A stretch of DNA of 64,000 nucleotides from the NCBI GenBank assembly GCA_014872805.1, contig WKFN01000009.1:1-64000 (forward strand), read 5' to 3'. Numbering within the stretch: the first letter of the stretch is position 1; every line of letters starts with the position of its first letter. This document shows positions 26,194-34,288 of this stretch, piece by piece. The DNA comes from Opacimonas sp014872805. GTDB lineage: Bacteria > Pseudomonadota > Gammaproteobacteria > Enterobacterales > Alteromonadaceae. The notes below the pieces were generated by a model. The model did no database searches. It saw only the letters and a list, made by a program, of their open reading frames with translations, and was not told where the DNA came from. The translations under genes were made by a program, and so were the position numbers.

Positions 26194-27774
26194 TTGCACA
26201 CACAAGAACGCACTTTTATTGATAATTTAACGTGGTTTAGCCAGCCGGCAATCGCGCACACCTCAAGACTGATACAAAGGGGCATCGAGAGGGAGTGCCT
26301 ACGTGTGACTAGCGAAGGCAAATTGTCTCAAAAAACGCACGCTAAAGAGTTGGGTTCCGCTTTAACTCATGCGCATATAACCACTGATTTTGCCGAAAGT
26401 TTACTCGAGTTCATTACACCACCAACAAGTGATATTAACACCTCGTTAAAACAACTTGCTGATATCCACAAATTCACGTTAGGACAAATTGGGCAAGAAC
26501 GTTTATGGCCTCTATCGATGCCGTGTTTTGTCGGTACTGAAGACGATATAAAACTCGCTGAATACGGCACTTCTAATGTGGGTAAAATGAAACACACTTA
26601 TCGAGTCGGCTTAAAGCATCGCTATGGCTCTATGATGCAAGTTATCTCTGGTGTGCACTTTAATTTTTCCTTGCCATCGGAATTTTGGCAGTTATGGTGC
26701 GAGCAAAATAACTTACCTTTTGCTCAGGATTCAATATCAAAAGGGTATTTGCATTTGATTCGCAATTATCGTCGTTTGTGCTGGATTATTCCTTATTTGT
26801 TTGGTGCGTCACCGGCAATATGCCAGTCTTTTTTGCAAGGCAGAGAAACGCCCTATAAGTTCAAGAAGCTGGGTAAAGGAACCATATATTTACCTTATGC
26901 CACTTCCTTGCGAATGTCGGATTTGGGGTACACGAATTCTGCTCAAGATAGTTTGAATATTTCATATAATTCATTAACCCAATATATATCTGATTTGCGC
27001 ACAGCGATTAATACGCCTTCTCCAAAATATGCTCCAATCAAATCTGGAGAGGATGGTGTTTATCATCAGCTCAACAATAATGTGCTGCAAATTGAAAATG
27101 AGTTATATTCGCCGATCAGACCCAAACAAATTACTCAATCAGGCGAAAAGCCTTCAACTGCGTTGGACAAGCGCGGAATTGAATATATTGAAGTACGTGC
27201 GCTCGATATTGATCCGTTCTCTCCAGTTGGCGTGAATGCACATCAAATACACTGGTTAGACTGTTTTTTGCTGTACTGTTTGTTATTGCCAAGTGCTGAT
27301 ATGAGTGCTGCAGAGTACGAGCAAACTGACCGTAATTTGAAGCGCTCTGTGTTGCGTGGAAGGGAACCGGGTTTGTTATTGGAAAAAGAGGCCGAGCAAA
27401 TATCCTTACATGACTGGGCGCTTGCAATCAGTGATGACTTAAAAGGAATTGCGGAAATCTTAGATAAGCAACATGCTGCGAGTGCTTACATGGAAGGCAT
27501 AATGGCTCAGGAATCCAAAATCCTGTCAGCAGATAAGACGCCGTCAGGTATTTTATTGAACACCTTGTTGGCATCTGATGTTGATAATGCTCGCTACGGT
27601 TTGCAACTTGCTGAAGAGCATATGGAGCACTTTGCCGCACACGAGTTCCAAATATACGATACAGAGTATTTTGTGAGAATGGGCAAAGAATCGATAGACG
27701 CTCAAAGAAAAATTGAAGCTGCTGATAGTTGCGAATTCAGCGAGTTTTTGACGCAATATTTTCAATATAATTAA
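26194..27774 (+). CDS. gshA: Glutamate-cysteine ligase
   Basis: The 526-aa enzyme forms gamma-glutamylcysteine, the first step of glutathione synthesis. Recognisable blocks are LIQRGIERECLRVTSEGKLSQ near the N-terminus (ATP/glutamate site), SGVHFNFSLP, and YIEVRALDIDPFSPVG. Length matches E. coli GshA (about 518). Translation starts at TTG with a strong GGGGAGA site 7-13 bases upstream; E. coli gshA also uses TTG. It stands alone, divergent from the Hpt gene. Confidence 0.96.
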   Translation: MHTQERTFIDNLTWFSQPAIAHTSRLIQRGIERECLRVTSEGKLSQKTHAKELGSALTHAHITTDFAESLLEFITPPTSDINTSLKQLADIHKFTLGQIGQERLWPLSMPCFVGTEDDIKLAEYGTSNVGKMKHTYRVGLKHRYGSMMQVISGVHFNFSLPSEFWQLWCEQNNLPFAQDSISKGYLHLIRNYRRLCWIIPYLFGASPAICQSFLQGRETPYKFKKLGKGTIYLPYATSLRMSDLGYTNSAQDSLNISYNSLTQYISDLRTAINTPSPKYAPIKSGEDGVYHQLNNNVLQIENELYSPIRPKQITQSGEKPSTALDKRGIEYIEVRALDIDPFSPVGVNAHQIHWLDCFLLYCLLLPSADMSAAEYEQTDRNLKRSVLRGREPGLLLEKEAEQISLHDWALAISDDLKGIAEILDKQHAASAYMEGIMAQESKILSADKTPSGILLNTLLASDVDNARYGLQLAEEHMEHFAAHEFQIYDTEYFVRMGKESIDAQRKIEAADSCEFSEFLTQYFQYN

Positions 27775-27778
27775 CGGA

Positions 27779-27804
27779 CAAAAAAAAGCCTGACCGAAGC
27801 CAGG
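27779..27804 (-). terminator. Hairpin after gshA with its T run on the opposite strand
   Basis: On the - strand GCCTGGC-TTCG-GTCAGGC is followed by seven T, a textbook terminator with a TTCG loop. On the + strand, where gshA needs one, the hairpin is preceded by A residues and followed by GGGAATG, so the T tract is missing. Confidence 0.75.
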
Positions 27805-27857
27805 CGGGAATGTTCCAGGGAAAACACATACTACGTATTAATAGAGTGGCTGTTTTG

Positions 27858-28481
27858 ATGAAAGTTCAAAAATTATTTAAAAAAGTATTAATTTTATTCT
27901 TTCCCTTGTTAATACTGGGCTGTACAGCGTCTCCACCCAAAAACGCAGAAAATTTATGTGAGATATTTTTTGAAAAAGATGATTGGTACGATGCTGCTGC
28001 GCAGATGCGAGACAGTTATGGCGTGCCGATCCACATACCTATGGCGATGATGTATCAGGAAAGTTCTTTTCGCGCCGACGCCAAGCCCCCTAAGGATTAT
28101 ATTTTATGGGTGATCCCTTGGGGGAGAGTCTCTTCAGCATATGGGTACTCTCAAGCCAAGACACCAACATGGCAAGATTATATTCGTGAAACGGGTAATT
28201 CAGGGGCTGATCGGGATGATTTTGCAGACGCCATTGATTTTATGGGGTGGTTTATCAGCAAAAGTCAAAAAATGAACGGGGTCTCAAAGTGGGATGCATA
28301 CGCTCAGTATCTAAATTATCATGAGGGTTGGGGAGGTTATCGCCGTCAGACGTATGAAAAAAAACCTTGGTTAAAGCAAGTTGCAAAACGGGTAAAAGAG
28401 CGTGCGAGTCGTTACGGTGCGCAACTTAAAACCTGTGAAGACGAGTTATCAAGAAACTGGTTCATGCGTTTATTCACCTAA
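27858..28481 (+). CDS. Lipoprotein lytic transglycosylase (SLT-like)
   Basis: From the ATG at 27858 the protein has 207 residues with a lipoprotein signal ending LLILGC (Cys22). An SLT-type domain follows: catalytic Glu in IPMAMMYQESSFRADAK, then SSAYGYSQAKTPTW and later YLNYHEGWGGY. It would cleave peptidoglycan from the membrane face of the periplasm, close to MltC/EmtA-type enzymes and to single-domain transglycosylase lipoproteins common in marine gammaproteobacteria. An earlier in-frame ATG at 27810 lies in the hairpin region after gshA and would put 16 residues before the signal peptide, so it is rejected. Confidence 0.88.
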   Translation: MKVQKLFKKVLILFFPLLILGCTASPPKNAENLCEIFFEKDDWYDAAAQMRDSYGVPIHIPMAMMYQESSFRADAKPPKDYILWVIPWGRVSSAYGYSQAKTPTWQDYIRETGNSGADRDDFADAIDFMGWFISKSQKMNGVSKWDAYAQYLNYHEGWGGYRRQTYEKKPWLKQVAKRVKERASRYGAQLKTCEDELSRNWFMRLFT

Positions 28482-28485
28482 TTAT

Positions 28486-28577
28486 TTGATCCGGATCAAA
28501 GTTAACACTTCGTCCCATCACGAGCGGTTCTTACATTTGATCTAGATCATTCCACCCTGGCCACAGGCATTTAAAAT
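28486..28577 (+). promoter_or_regulatory. Tandem FNR-type sites with class II promoter before a small membrane protein gene
   Basis: TTGATCCGGATCAA (28486-28499) is a perfect match to the FNR consensus TTGAT-N4-ATCAA. TTGATCTAGATCAT (28537-28550) matches all but the last base. A -10 box TAAAAT lies at 28572-28577, 31 bases from the centre of the second site, the spacing of class II FNR promoters (site at about -41.5). The predicted start is near 28584, with a GAGGTG ribosome site and ATG at 28611. CRP-like regulators share half-site features, but the TTGAT/ATCAA form favours FNR/EtrA. Confidence 0.82.
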
Positions 28578-28610
28578 TACCTTAGATAGTGTATTTTTTT
28601 GAGGTGATTT

Positions 28611-28736
28611 ATGATTGATTTATTACTGACTGATCCAGTGGCTTGGGGTTCTGTATTAGGAATTTTTATCATGGTAATAATGTGTTTGTACTATGCGTAC
28701 ATGTTCATTCACAACTCTGCAGATGAGAGTAAATAA
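28611..28736 (+). CDS. 41-aa single-helix membrane protein (DUF3149-like)
   Basis: The short frame encodes MIDLLLTDPVAWGSV..., a DPV motif followed by one hydrophobic helix at about 11-34 and a polar C-terminus (HNSADESK). Size and the N-terminal LLTDPV pattern fit DUF3149 small membrane proteins. A good GAGGTG site and an FNR-type promoter upstream support that it is real and made when oxygen is low. Its function is unknown; small single-helix proteins of this kind often adjust respiratory complexes, which is only a guess here. Its stop abuts the smrB stop on the other strand. Confidence 0.82.
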   Translation: MIDLLLTDPVAWGSVLGIFIMVIMCLYYAYMFIHNSADESK

Positions 28737-29261
28737 TCAACGTCTGACCCATTCCTCTGGAATATCCATTAGCACTAAGATGCACGCCGAGCCACCATAC
28801 TGTTTGGGGGCTTGGCAGAATCCAATGATATCGGGATGCTGTACTAGGTAATGTGGAATTTTTTGTTTCAGAATACCTTGGCCGTGACCGTGCATAATGG
28901 CCACGCATAATTCGTTATGCTGTTTGGCTTCATACAACAGTTCAAGGAGGACTTGCTTCGCTTGTTGTTGGGTCAAACCATGCAGATCCGCTTCGACGTC
29001 TGGCGGAAATTCTCCTTTTCGTAATTGCTTGATTTTACTGTGGTTATTCTTGTCACCACGGTACCAAAATAGCTGTTCATTATCGCCAAAATGCGCTTCG
29101 TACATATCAGAAAATTCTACTTCTGCCGCGCTACGGGACTGTTTTTCAGCAATAAATTGGCGTTTCGTTTTGACGTCTCTGCGAGGTGGGATCTTGTCCT
29201 GCTCCAGTGGCTTAACATCACTAAACAGGTGTTTAAAATCCATATTGTCATCATCTGTCAT
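28737..29261 (-). CDS. smrB: Smr-domain ribosome rescue endonuclease SmrB
   Basis: The 174-aa protein has a charged N-terminal tail and a C-terminal Smr domain: DLHGLTQQQAKQVLLELL, then AIMHGHGQGILKQKIPHYL, ending QAPKQYGGSACILVLMD. The DLHG and GHG motifs are the nuclease/RNA-binding core. E. coli SmrB (formerly YfcN) cleaves mRNA at collided ribosomes. Divergence from prmB-aroC repeats the arrangement in enterobacteria. Confidence 0.93.
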   Translation of the reverse strand: MTDDDNMDFKHLFSDVKPLEQDKIPPRRDVKTKRQFIAEKQSRSAAEVEFSDMYEAHFGDNEQLFWYRGDKNNHSKIKQLRKGEFPPDVEADLHGLTQQQAKQVLLELLYEAKQHNELCVAIMHGHGQGILKQKIPHYLVQHPDIIGFCQAPKQYGGSACILVLMDIPEEWVRR

Positions 29262-29353
29262 AATGGCTCAATATCCACTGTAAAAATAAAAATGCTCCAA
29301 GCGCTTATTTTTAGTATTATATACCCACGCAAATTATCCACAAGCAAGATACA

Positions 29354-30283
29354 GTGAAAACATCCTCCATCCCATTATTTGTCGATATCGTATCAGATCT
29401 GCACACTATGCTAGACTGGACTCGTTTCGCTACGACTCAGATGCACCAAGCGGATCTATTTTTTGGGCATGGCACCGATAACGCATGGGACGAAGCTGTC
29501 GTTTTGGTCAGTCATTGTCTTTCTTTGCCCGCAGATCTTGCGCAAAAGACGTCAGACATGTTGTTTCAGTCTCGCTTGACCAGCTTTGAAAAAGCCAATA
29601 TTTACGACTTGTTAGAAAAACGAATAGAGTCTCGAGAGCCATTACCGTATCTAACCAATCAGGCTTGGTTTTGTGGGTTGCCATTTTACACAGACAAACG
29701 AGTTTTGATCCCACGCTCGCCCATTGCTGAATTGATTCAAGATAGATTCAGTTCATGGTTAACTCAGCCGCCGCAACTCATAATGGACTTATGCACAGGA
29801 GGGGGCTGCATTGCTATCGCAATGGCGTATGCTTTCCCTAGCGCACAAGTCGATGCTCTGGACATATCTGAAGACGCACTAGCCGTTGCCAGTGAGAACA
29901 TCCTAGCACACGGCCTTGAAGAGCGAGTCTTTGCGATTCAGTCAGATGTTTACAGTAGTGTGCAAGGGCAAAAATACGACTTTATCGTAGCGAATCCTCC
30001 TTATGTGGATGCGGAGGATATGGCTGATCTACCACAAGAATTTTTGCATGAGCCCGCTCTCGCTTTAGCAGCCGGTGACGATGGGTTAGATATTGTGGAA
30101 ACTATTTTAAGGCAAGCACCTCAACATCTGACACCACAAGGCTGGTTGTTTGTTGAAGTAGGTAATTCTTTAGTTCATATGGAACAACGCTTTCCAGGTT
30201 TGGAGGTGGAGTGGATTGAGTTTGCCAACGGTGGAGACGGAGTCTTTGCGGTACCATTTGAAACACTCAATGCGTATTTTTAA
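29354..30283 (+). CDS. prmB: Ribosomal protein L3 N5-glutamine methyltransferase PrmB
   Basis: The 309-aa protein has an N-terminal helical domain and a SAM methyltransferase domain with MDLCTGGGCIAIAMA (motif I) and the catalytic IVANPPYVD (NPPY). It methylates a glutamine of L3 using SAM; its cousin PrmC acts on release factors. The location between smrB and aroC separates it from prmC, which normally sits by prfA. The start is GTG 29354; a later in-frame ATG at 29408 would remove family-conserved N-terminus. Confidence 0.93.
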   Translation: MKTSSIPLFVDIVSDLHTMLDWTRFATTQMHQADLFFGHGTDNAWDEAVVLVSHCLSLPADLAQKTSDMLFQSRLTSFEKANIYDLLEKRIESREPLPYLTNQAWFCGLPFYTDKRVLIPRSPIAELIQDRFSSWLTQPPQLIMDLCTGGGCIAIAMAYAFPSAQVDALDISEDALAVASENILAHGLEERVFAIQSDVYSSVQGQKYDFIVANPPYVDAEDMADLPQEFLHEPALALAAGDDGLDIVETILRQAPQHLTPQGWLFVEVGNSLVHMEQRFPGLEVEWIEFANGGDGVFAVPFETLNAYF

Positions 30284-30350
30284 GGCGTTATTACAAAGTT
30301 GTATAAGCGTCCTCGCATTACATAACAGAATATATAGATAGGTGACAACA

Positions 30351-31451
30351 GTGGCTGGTAACAGTTTTGGACAATTATTTAGAGTAACAACGTTTGGTGA
30401 GAGTCATGGCATTGCCATCGGCGGTGTGGTAGATGGTGTGCCACCAGGGTTAGAACTTTCTGAGGCGGATTTACAAGGGGATTTGGATCGTCGCAAGCCA
30501 GGTACATCTCGCTATACAACCGCTCGTCGTGAAGACGATGAGGTGCAAATTTTATCAGGTGTATTTGAAGGCGTGACGACTGGCTGTAGCATCGGTTTAT
30601 TGATCAAAAATAAAGATCAGCGCAGTCAAGATTACTCCAAAATCGCTGACCGTTTCCGCCCTGGCCACGCCGATTATACCTATCAGCAAAAATATGGTAC
30701 TCGTGATTATCGTGGGGGAGGTCGTTCATCGGCACGTGAAACAGCGATTCGAGTTGCGGCTGGCAGTATTGCCAAAAAGTATCTCAAGCAGGTTTTTGGT
30801 ATTGAGGTGCATGGCTATTTGTCACAACTTGGCCCAGTGGCAATCGAAACTGTTGATCATACAATTACAAACGCGAATCCGTTCTTCTGTCCCGATGCGT
30901 CCAAACTCGATGAACTGGATCAATATATGCGTGATCTCAAAAAATCAGGCGATTCTATTGGTGCTAAAGTCTCTGTGCAAATTACCAATATGCCAGTGGG
31001 ATTGGGTGAACCTGTATTTGATCGATTAGATGCTGATTTGGCGCATGCCATGATGGGTATAAATGCAGTTAAAGGTGTTGAGATTGGTGATGGCTTTGGC
31101 GTCGTCACGCAAAAAGGCAGTGAGCATCGTGACACCTTGACGCCTGATGGATTTGCTTCTAATCATTCAGGTGGTGTACTAGGAGGTATTTCAACAGGAC
31201 AAGATGTGTTGGTTCATATGGCACTTAAGCCTACCTCCAGCATTACTGTGCCAGGAGAAACGATTACTATAAATGGTGAAAAAACAGACGTTATCACCAA
31301 GGGAAGACATGATCCCTGTGTTGGTATTCGAGCAGTACCCATTGCAGAAGCGATGGCTGCCATTGTCATCATGGACCATGTGCTAAGACATCGTGCACAA
31401 AACGCAGATGTGCAATCACAGACACCTGTGATCCCAGGCGCCATTAAGTAA
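30351..31451 (+). CDS. aroC: Chorismate synthase
   Basis: The 366-aa FMN-dependent enzyme converts EPSP to chorismate, last step of the shikimate pathway. The start MAGNSFGQLFRVTTFGESHG, then GDLDRRKPGTSRYTTARRE and DYRGGGRSSARETA are diagnostic. GTG at 30351 is chosen because it gives the usual N-terminus and has AGGTGA six bases upstream; an in-frame GTG nine bases earlier overlaps that ribosome site. It probably shares a transcript with prmB. Its stop is directly adjacent to that of convergent ycgB. Confidence 0.97.
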   Translation: MAGNSFGQLFRVTTFGESHGIAIGGVVDGVPPGLELSEADLQGDLDRRKPGTSRYTTARREDDEVQILSGVFEGVTTGCSIGLLIKNKDQRSQDYSKIADRFRPGHADYTYQQKYGTRDYRGGGRSSARETAIRVAAGSIAKKYLKQVFGIEVHGYLSQLGPVAIETVDHTITNANPFFCPDASKLDELDQYMRDLKKSGDSIGAKVSVQITNMPVGLGEPVFDRLDADLAHAMMGINAVKGVEIGDGFGVVTQKGSEHRDTLTPDGFASNHSGGVLGGISTGQDVLVHMALKPTSSITVPGETITINGEKTDVITKGRHDPCVGIRAVPIAEAMAAIVIMDHVLRHRAQNADVQSQTPVIPGAIK

Positions 31452-32981
31452 TTACTGAGAGTATTCACTGGGACATCGCCCAATGGTGGCGATGGTTCCA
31501 TCGTCATTCAACTGTTCGAGTTTCACATCAAAGCCCCACAATCTGTGCAAGTGTCTCAACACCTCATGTCGAGATTTTGCTAACGGTATACTGTTATGAG
31601 GGACATAGCGTAACGTTAATGATCTATCCCCTCTTACATCCACATTATACACTTGAATATTAGGTTCAAGATTACTCAAGTTATATTGAGCTGATAGTTT
31701 CTCTCGAATTTTGCGATAGCCGGACTCATTGTGGATTGCCGAAACTTCCACATAGTCATTCTTAACATCATCATTGATGGCAAAGAACTTGAAATCTCGC
31801 ATTACTTTGGGGGACAAAAACTGACTGATAAACGACTCGTCTTTGAAGTTATGCATTGCAAAATGCACAGTCTCAAGCCAATCTTTGCCAGCTATGTCAG
31901 GTAAGAACTCATAATCCTCAGGGGTAGGGTCTGTGCACATTCGTTTGATGTCCATGAACATAGCAAAACCTAGTGCATAAGGATTGATCCCAGAATAATA
32001 GGGAGAATTATAATTTGGTTGAGCGACGACCGATGTGTGCGAGTGTAAAAACTCCATAATGAAACTGTCACTGACTTTACCTTCATCATACAAGTGATTC
32101 AAAATATGATAATGCCAGAAACAGGCCCAACCCTCGTTCATGACTTGAGTTTGTTTTTGCGGGTAAAAATACTGAGATACTTTGCGTACAATGCGCACTA
32201 ATTCTCGTTGCCAAGATTCAAGTAGAGGGGCTTTTTTTTCAATGAAGTACAAAAGGTTCTCTTGAGGCTCTGGAGGAAAACGCACTTCGTCAACTTTTTC
32301 GGCTTTTTTACTCTTTGGCAGGGTGCGCCATAAATCATTTACTTGGCTTTGCAAGTACTCAGCTCTTTCATTTTGTCGTGCGATCTCATCAGCAATAGAT
32401 ATCTTGGCTGGACGTTTGTATCGGTCCACACCGTAATTCATTAAGGCATGACAGGAATCAAGAATATCTTCAACCGCCGATACTCCGTGTTTTTGTTCAC
32501 ATTGTGCAACATAGTTTTTGGCAAACACTAGATAATCGATAATCGATGAGGCATCAGTCCATGTCTGAAAAAGGTAATTGCCTTTGAAAAATGAATTATG
32601 CCCATAACATGCATGTGCCATAACAAGTGCTTGCATGGTTATGGTATTTTCTTCCATCAAGTATGAAATACATGGGTCAGAATTAATGACAATTTCGTAG
32701 GCTAGGCCCATTTGCCCCCGGCGATACCCTTGTTCGGTGGAAATAAACTTCTTACCGAATGACCAATGCGAATAATTTAAGGGCATACCAATGCTGGCAT
32801 AAGCGTCCATCATCTGCTCAGCAGTAATGATTTCGATTTGGTTCGGGTAGGTGTCGAGTTTGTATATTTTAGCAACCCGGTCGATTTCTTTTTCGTAATC
32901 GGCCAGTAATTCAAAACTCCAATCTGGACCGTCACTTAGCCTATCTGATTTAGAGCGTTTCACTTCGTCTAATGGCATCAT
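31452..32981 (-). CDS. ycgB: SpoVR family protein (YcgB)
   Basis: The 509-aa protein matches the SpoVR/YcgB family: DGPDWSFELLADYEKEI near the N-terminus, MQALVMAHACYGHNSFFKGN and MNEGWACFWHYHILNHLYDEG in the core, with conserved His and Glu residues. Its biochemical role is unknown; in enterobacteria it is co-regulated with yeaG-yeaH under RpoS. It is the last gene of the leftward trio prkA-yeaH-ycgB and overlaps yeaH by 4 bases. Confidence 0.93.
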   Translation of the reverse strand: MMPLDEVKRSKSDRLSDGPDWSFELLADYEKEIDRVAKIYKLDTYPNQIEIITAEQMMDAYASIGMPLNYSHWSFGKKFISTEQGYRRGQMGLAYEIVINSDPCISYLMEENTITMQALVMAHACYGHNSFFKGNYLFQTWTDASSIIDYLVFAKNYVAQCEQKHGVSAVEDILDSCHALMNYGVDRYKRPAKISIADEIARQNERAEYLQSQVNDLWRTLPKSKKAEKVDEVRFPPEPQENLLYFIEKKAPLLESWQRELVRIVRKVSQYFYPQKQTQVMNEGWACFWHYHILNHLYDEGKVSDSFIMEFLHSHTSVVAQPNYNSPYYSGINPYALGFAMFMDIKRMCTDPTPEDYEFLPDIAGKDWLETVHFAMHNFKDESFISQFLSPKVMRDFKFFAINDDVKNDYVEVSAIHNESGYRKIREKLSAQYNLSNLEPNIQVYNVDVRGDRSLTLRYVPHNSIPLAKSRHEVLRHLHRLWGFDVKLEQLNDDGTIATIGRCPSEYSQ

Positions 32982-34285
32982 ATCTCTCCTGCTCTGGCGG
33001 TACCTGCGGTTTTGCGTTCAGCTTCTTTTTTGAACAATTCTCTAAAGATGGGAAAAATATCTTTTTCTTCTTGGATATGCTTCATCGCAAAATTACTGTA
33101 CTCATTGGCCACCATGTCGTACTCACGCCATAAGCTTTGATGTTGACGTTGCGAGATCTCAATGTAGGCGTAATAACGTGTCATTGGCAACAACTGTTCA
33201 CGCAATATCTTACTGCAAGTAGGGGAGTCATCTGCCCAGTTGTCTCCGTCAGACGCTTGGGCTGCGTAGACATTCCATTCACCAGCAGCGTAGCGCTCAG
33301 ATACGATTCCATGCATCATTTTGAGTGCACTCGACACAATCGTACCGCCCGTTTCTTGGGAGTAAAAAAACTCCTGTTCATCGACTTCTTTGGCTTGTGT
33401 ATGATGGCGAATATAAACTACCTCGACGTCTTTATAATTCCGAGTCAAAAACAAATACAACAAGATATAAAAGCGTTTCGCCATATCTTTAGTTGCTTGA
33501 TCCATAGACCCTGATACATCCATCAAACAGAACATGACCGCTTTTGAAGTAGGAATTGGCCGCTTATCATAATTTTTGAATCGCAAGTCAAAGGTATCGA
33601 TAAAAGGCACGCGTTTGATGCGAGCTTTTAATTCTGCAATTTCAGTTTCTAGCGCTTGAACTTTTAAAGTATCTGGTACTGGCTCACAGAGTCGATCAGC
33701 TAATTCAATTTCGCATTCTGCAAGGCGACGTTTTTTGCCTGCAGATAACGCAATACGCCTTGCCACTGAACCTTTAAGTGAGCGAACTATATCAAGATTT
33801 GCGGGTACGCCATCGGTTTGAAATCCCGCGCGGTAGGTTTCGTACTGAATGACCTTATTATGTTGGGTTTTCTTCAGATTAGGTAATGCGAGATCGTCGA
33901 ATAACAAATCCAAATATTCATCTTTTGAGATTTGAAATGAAAACTGATCTTCGCCTTCACCTGAATCAGAAGCGTCACCTTCGCCACTGCCTCCACCACC
34001 TTCGCCCCCTTCAGGACGAGGAATGCGGTCACCTTGATTAAACTGGTCATTCCCAGGATGAACCATATCTCGAATACCACCCTTACCGGTATGAAATATG
34101 GGCTCTGAAACATCTCTAGTCGGAATAGAGATGCTTTCACCAGTCTCTAAATCGGTAACACTGCGTTGGCCGACAGCATCCGACACCGACCGTTTTATTT
34201 GTTGCTTGTAGCGACGTAAAAAACGCTGGCGATTGACAGTACTTTTACCTTTGCCGTTTAGACGGCGGTCAATAAAATGCGCCAT
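32978..34285 (-). CDS. yeaH: YeaH, DUF444 family protein with von Willebrand-like domain
   Basis: The 435-aa protein has a basic N-terminus (FIDRRLNGKGKSTVNRQRFLRRYK), a Gly/Asp/Glu-rich linker at about 88-112 and a VWA-like domain with a MIDAS motif (CLMDVSGSMDQAT). It works with the PrkA kinase in stress and stationary-phase signalling; molecular function is not settled. It follows prkA by 3 bases and overlaps ycgB by 4, so the three genes form a tight operon. Confidence 0.95.
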   Translation of the reverse strand: MAHFIDRRLNGKGKSTVNRQRFLRRYKQQIKRSVSDAVGQRSVTDLETGESISIPTRDVSEPIFHTGKGGIRDMVHPGNDQFNQGDRIPRPEGGEGGGGSGEGDASDSGEGEDQFSFQISKDEYLDLLFDDLALPNLKKTQHNKVIQYETYRAGFQTDGVPANLDIVRSLKGSVARRIALSAGKKRRLAECEIELADRLCEPVPDTLKVQALETEIAELKARIKRVPFIDTFDLRFKNYDKRPIPTSKAVMFCLMDVSGSMDQATKDMAKRFYILLYLFLTRNYKDVEVVYIRHHTQAKEVDEQEFFYSQETGGTIVSSALKMMHGIVSERYAAGEWNVYAAQASDGDNWADDSPTCSKILREQLLPMTRYYAYIEISQRQHQSLWREYDMVANEYSNFAMKHIQEEKDIFPIFRELFKKEAERKTAGTARAGEI

Positions 34286-34288
34286 AGG

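Noticed and set aside
26194..26196. Possible misassigned gshA start because of the rare TTG codon
   Set aside because: The strong GGGGAGA site and the known TTG start of E. coli gshA support it.
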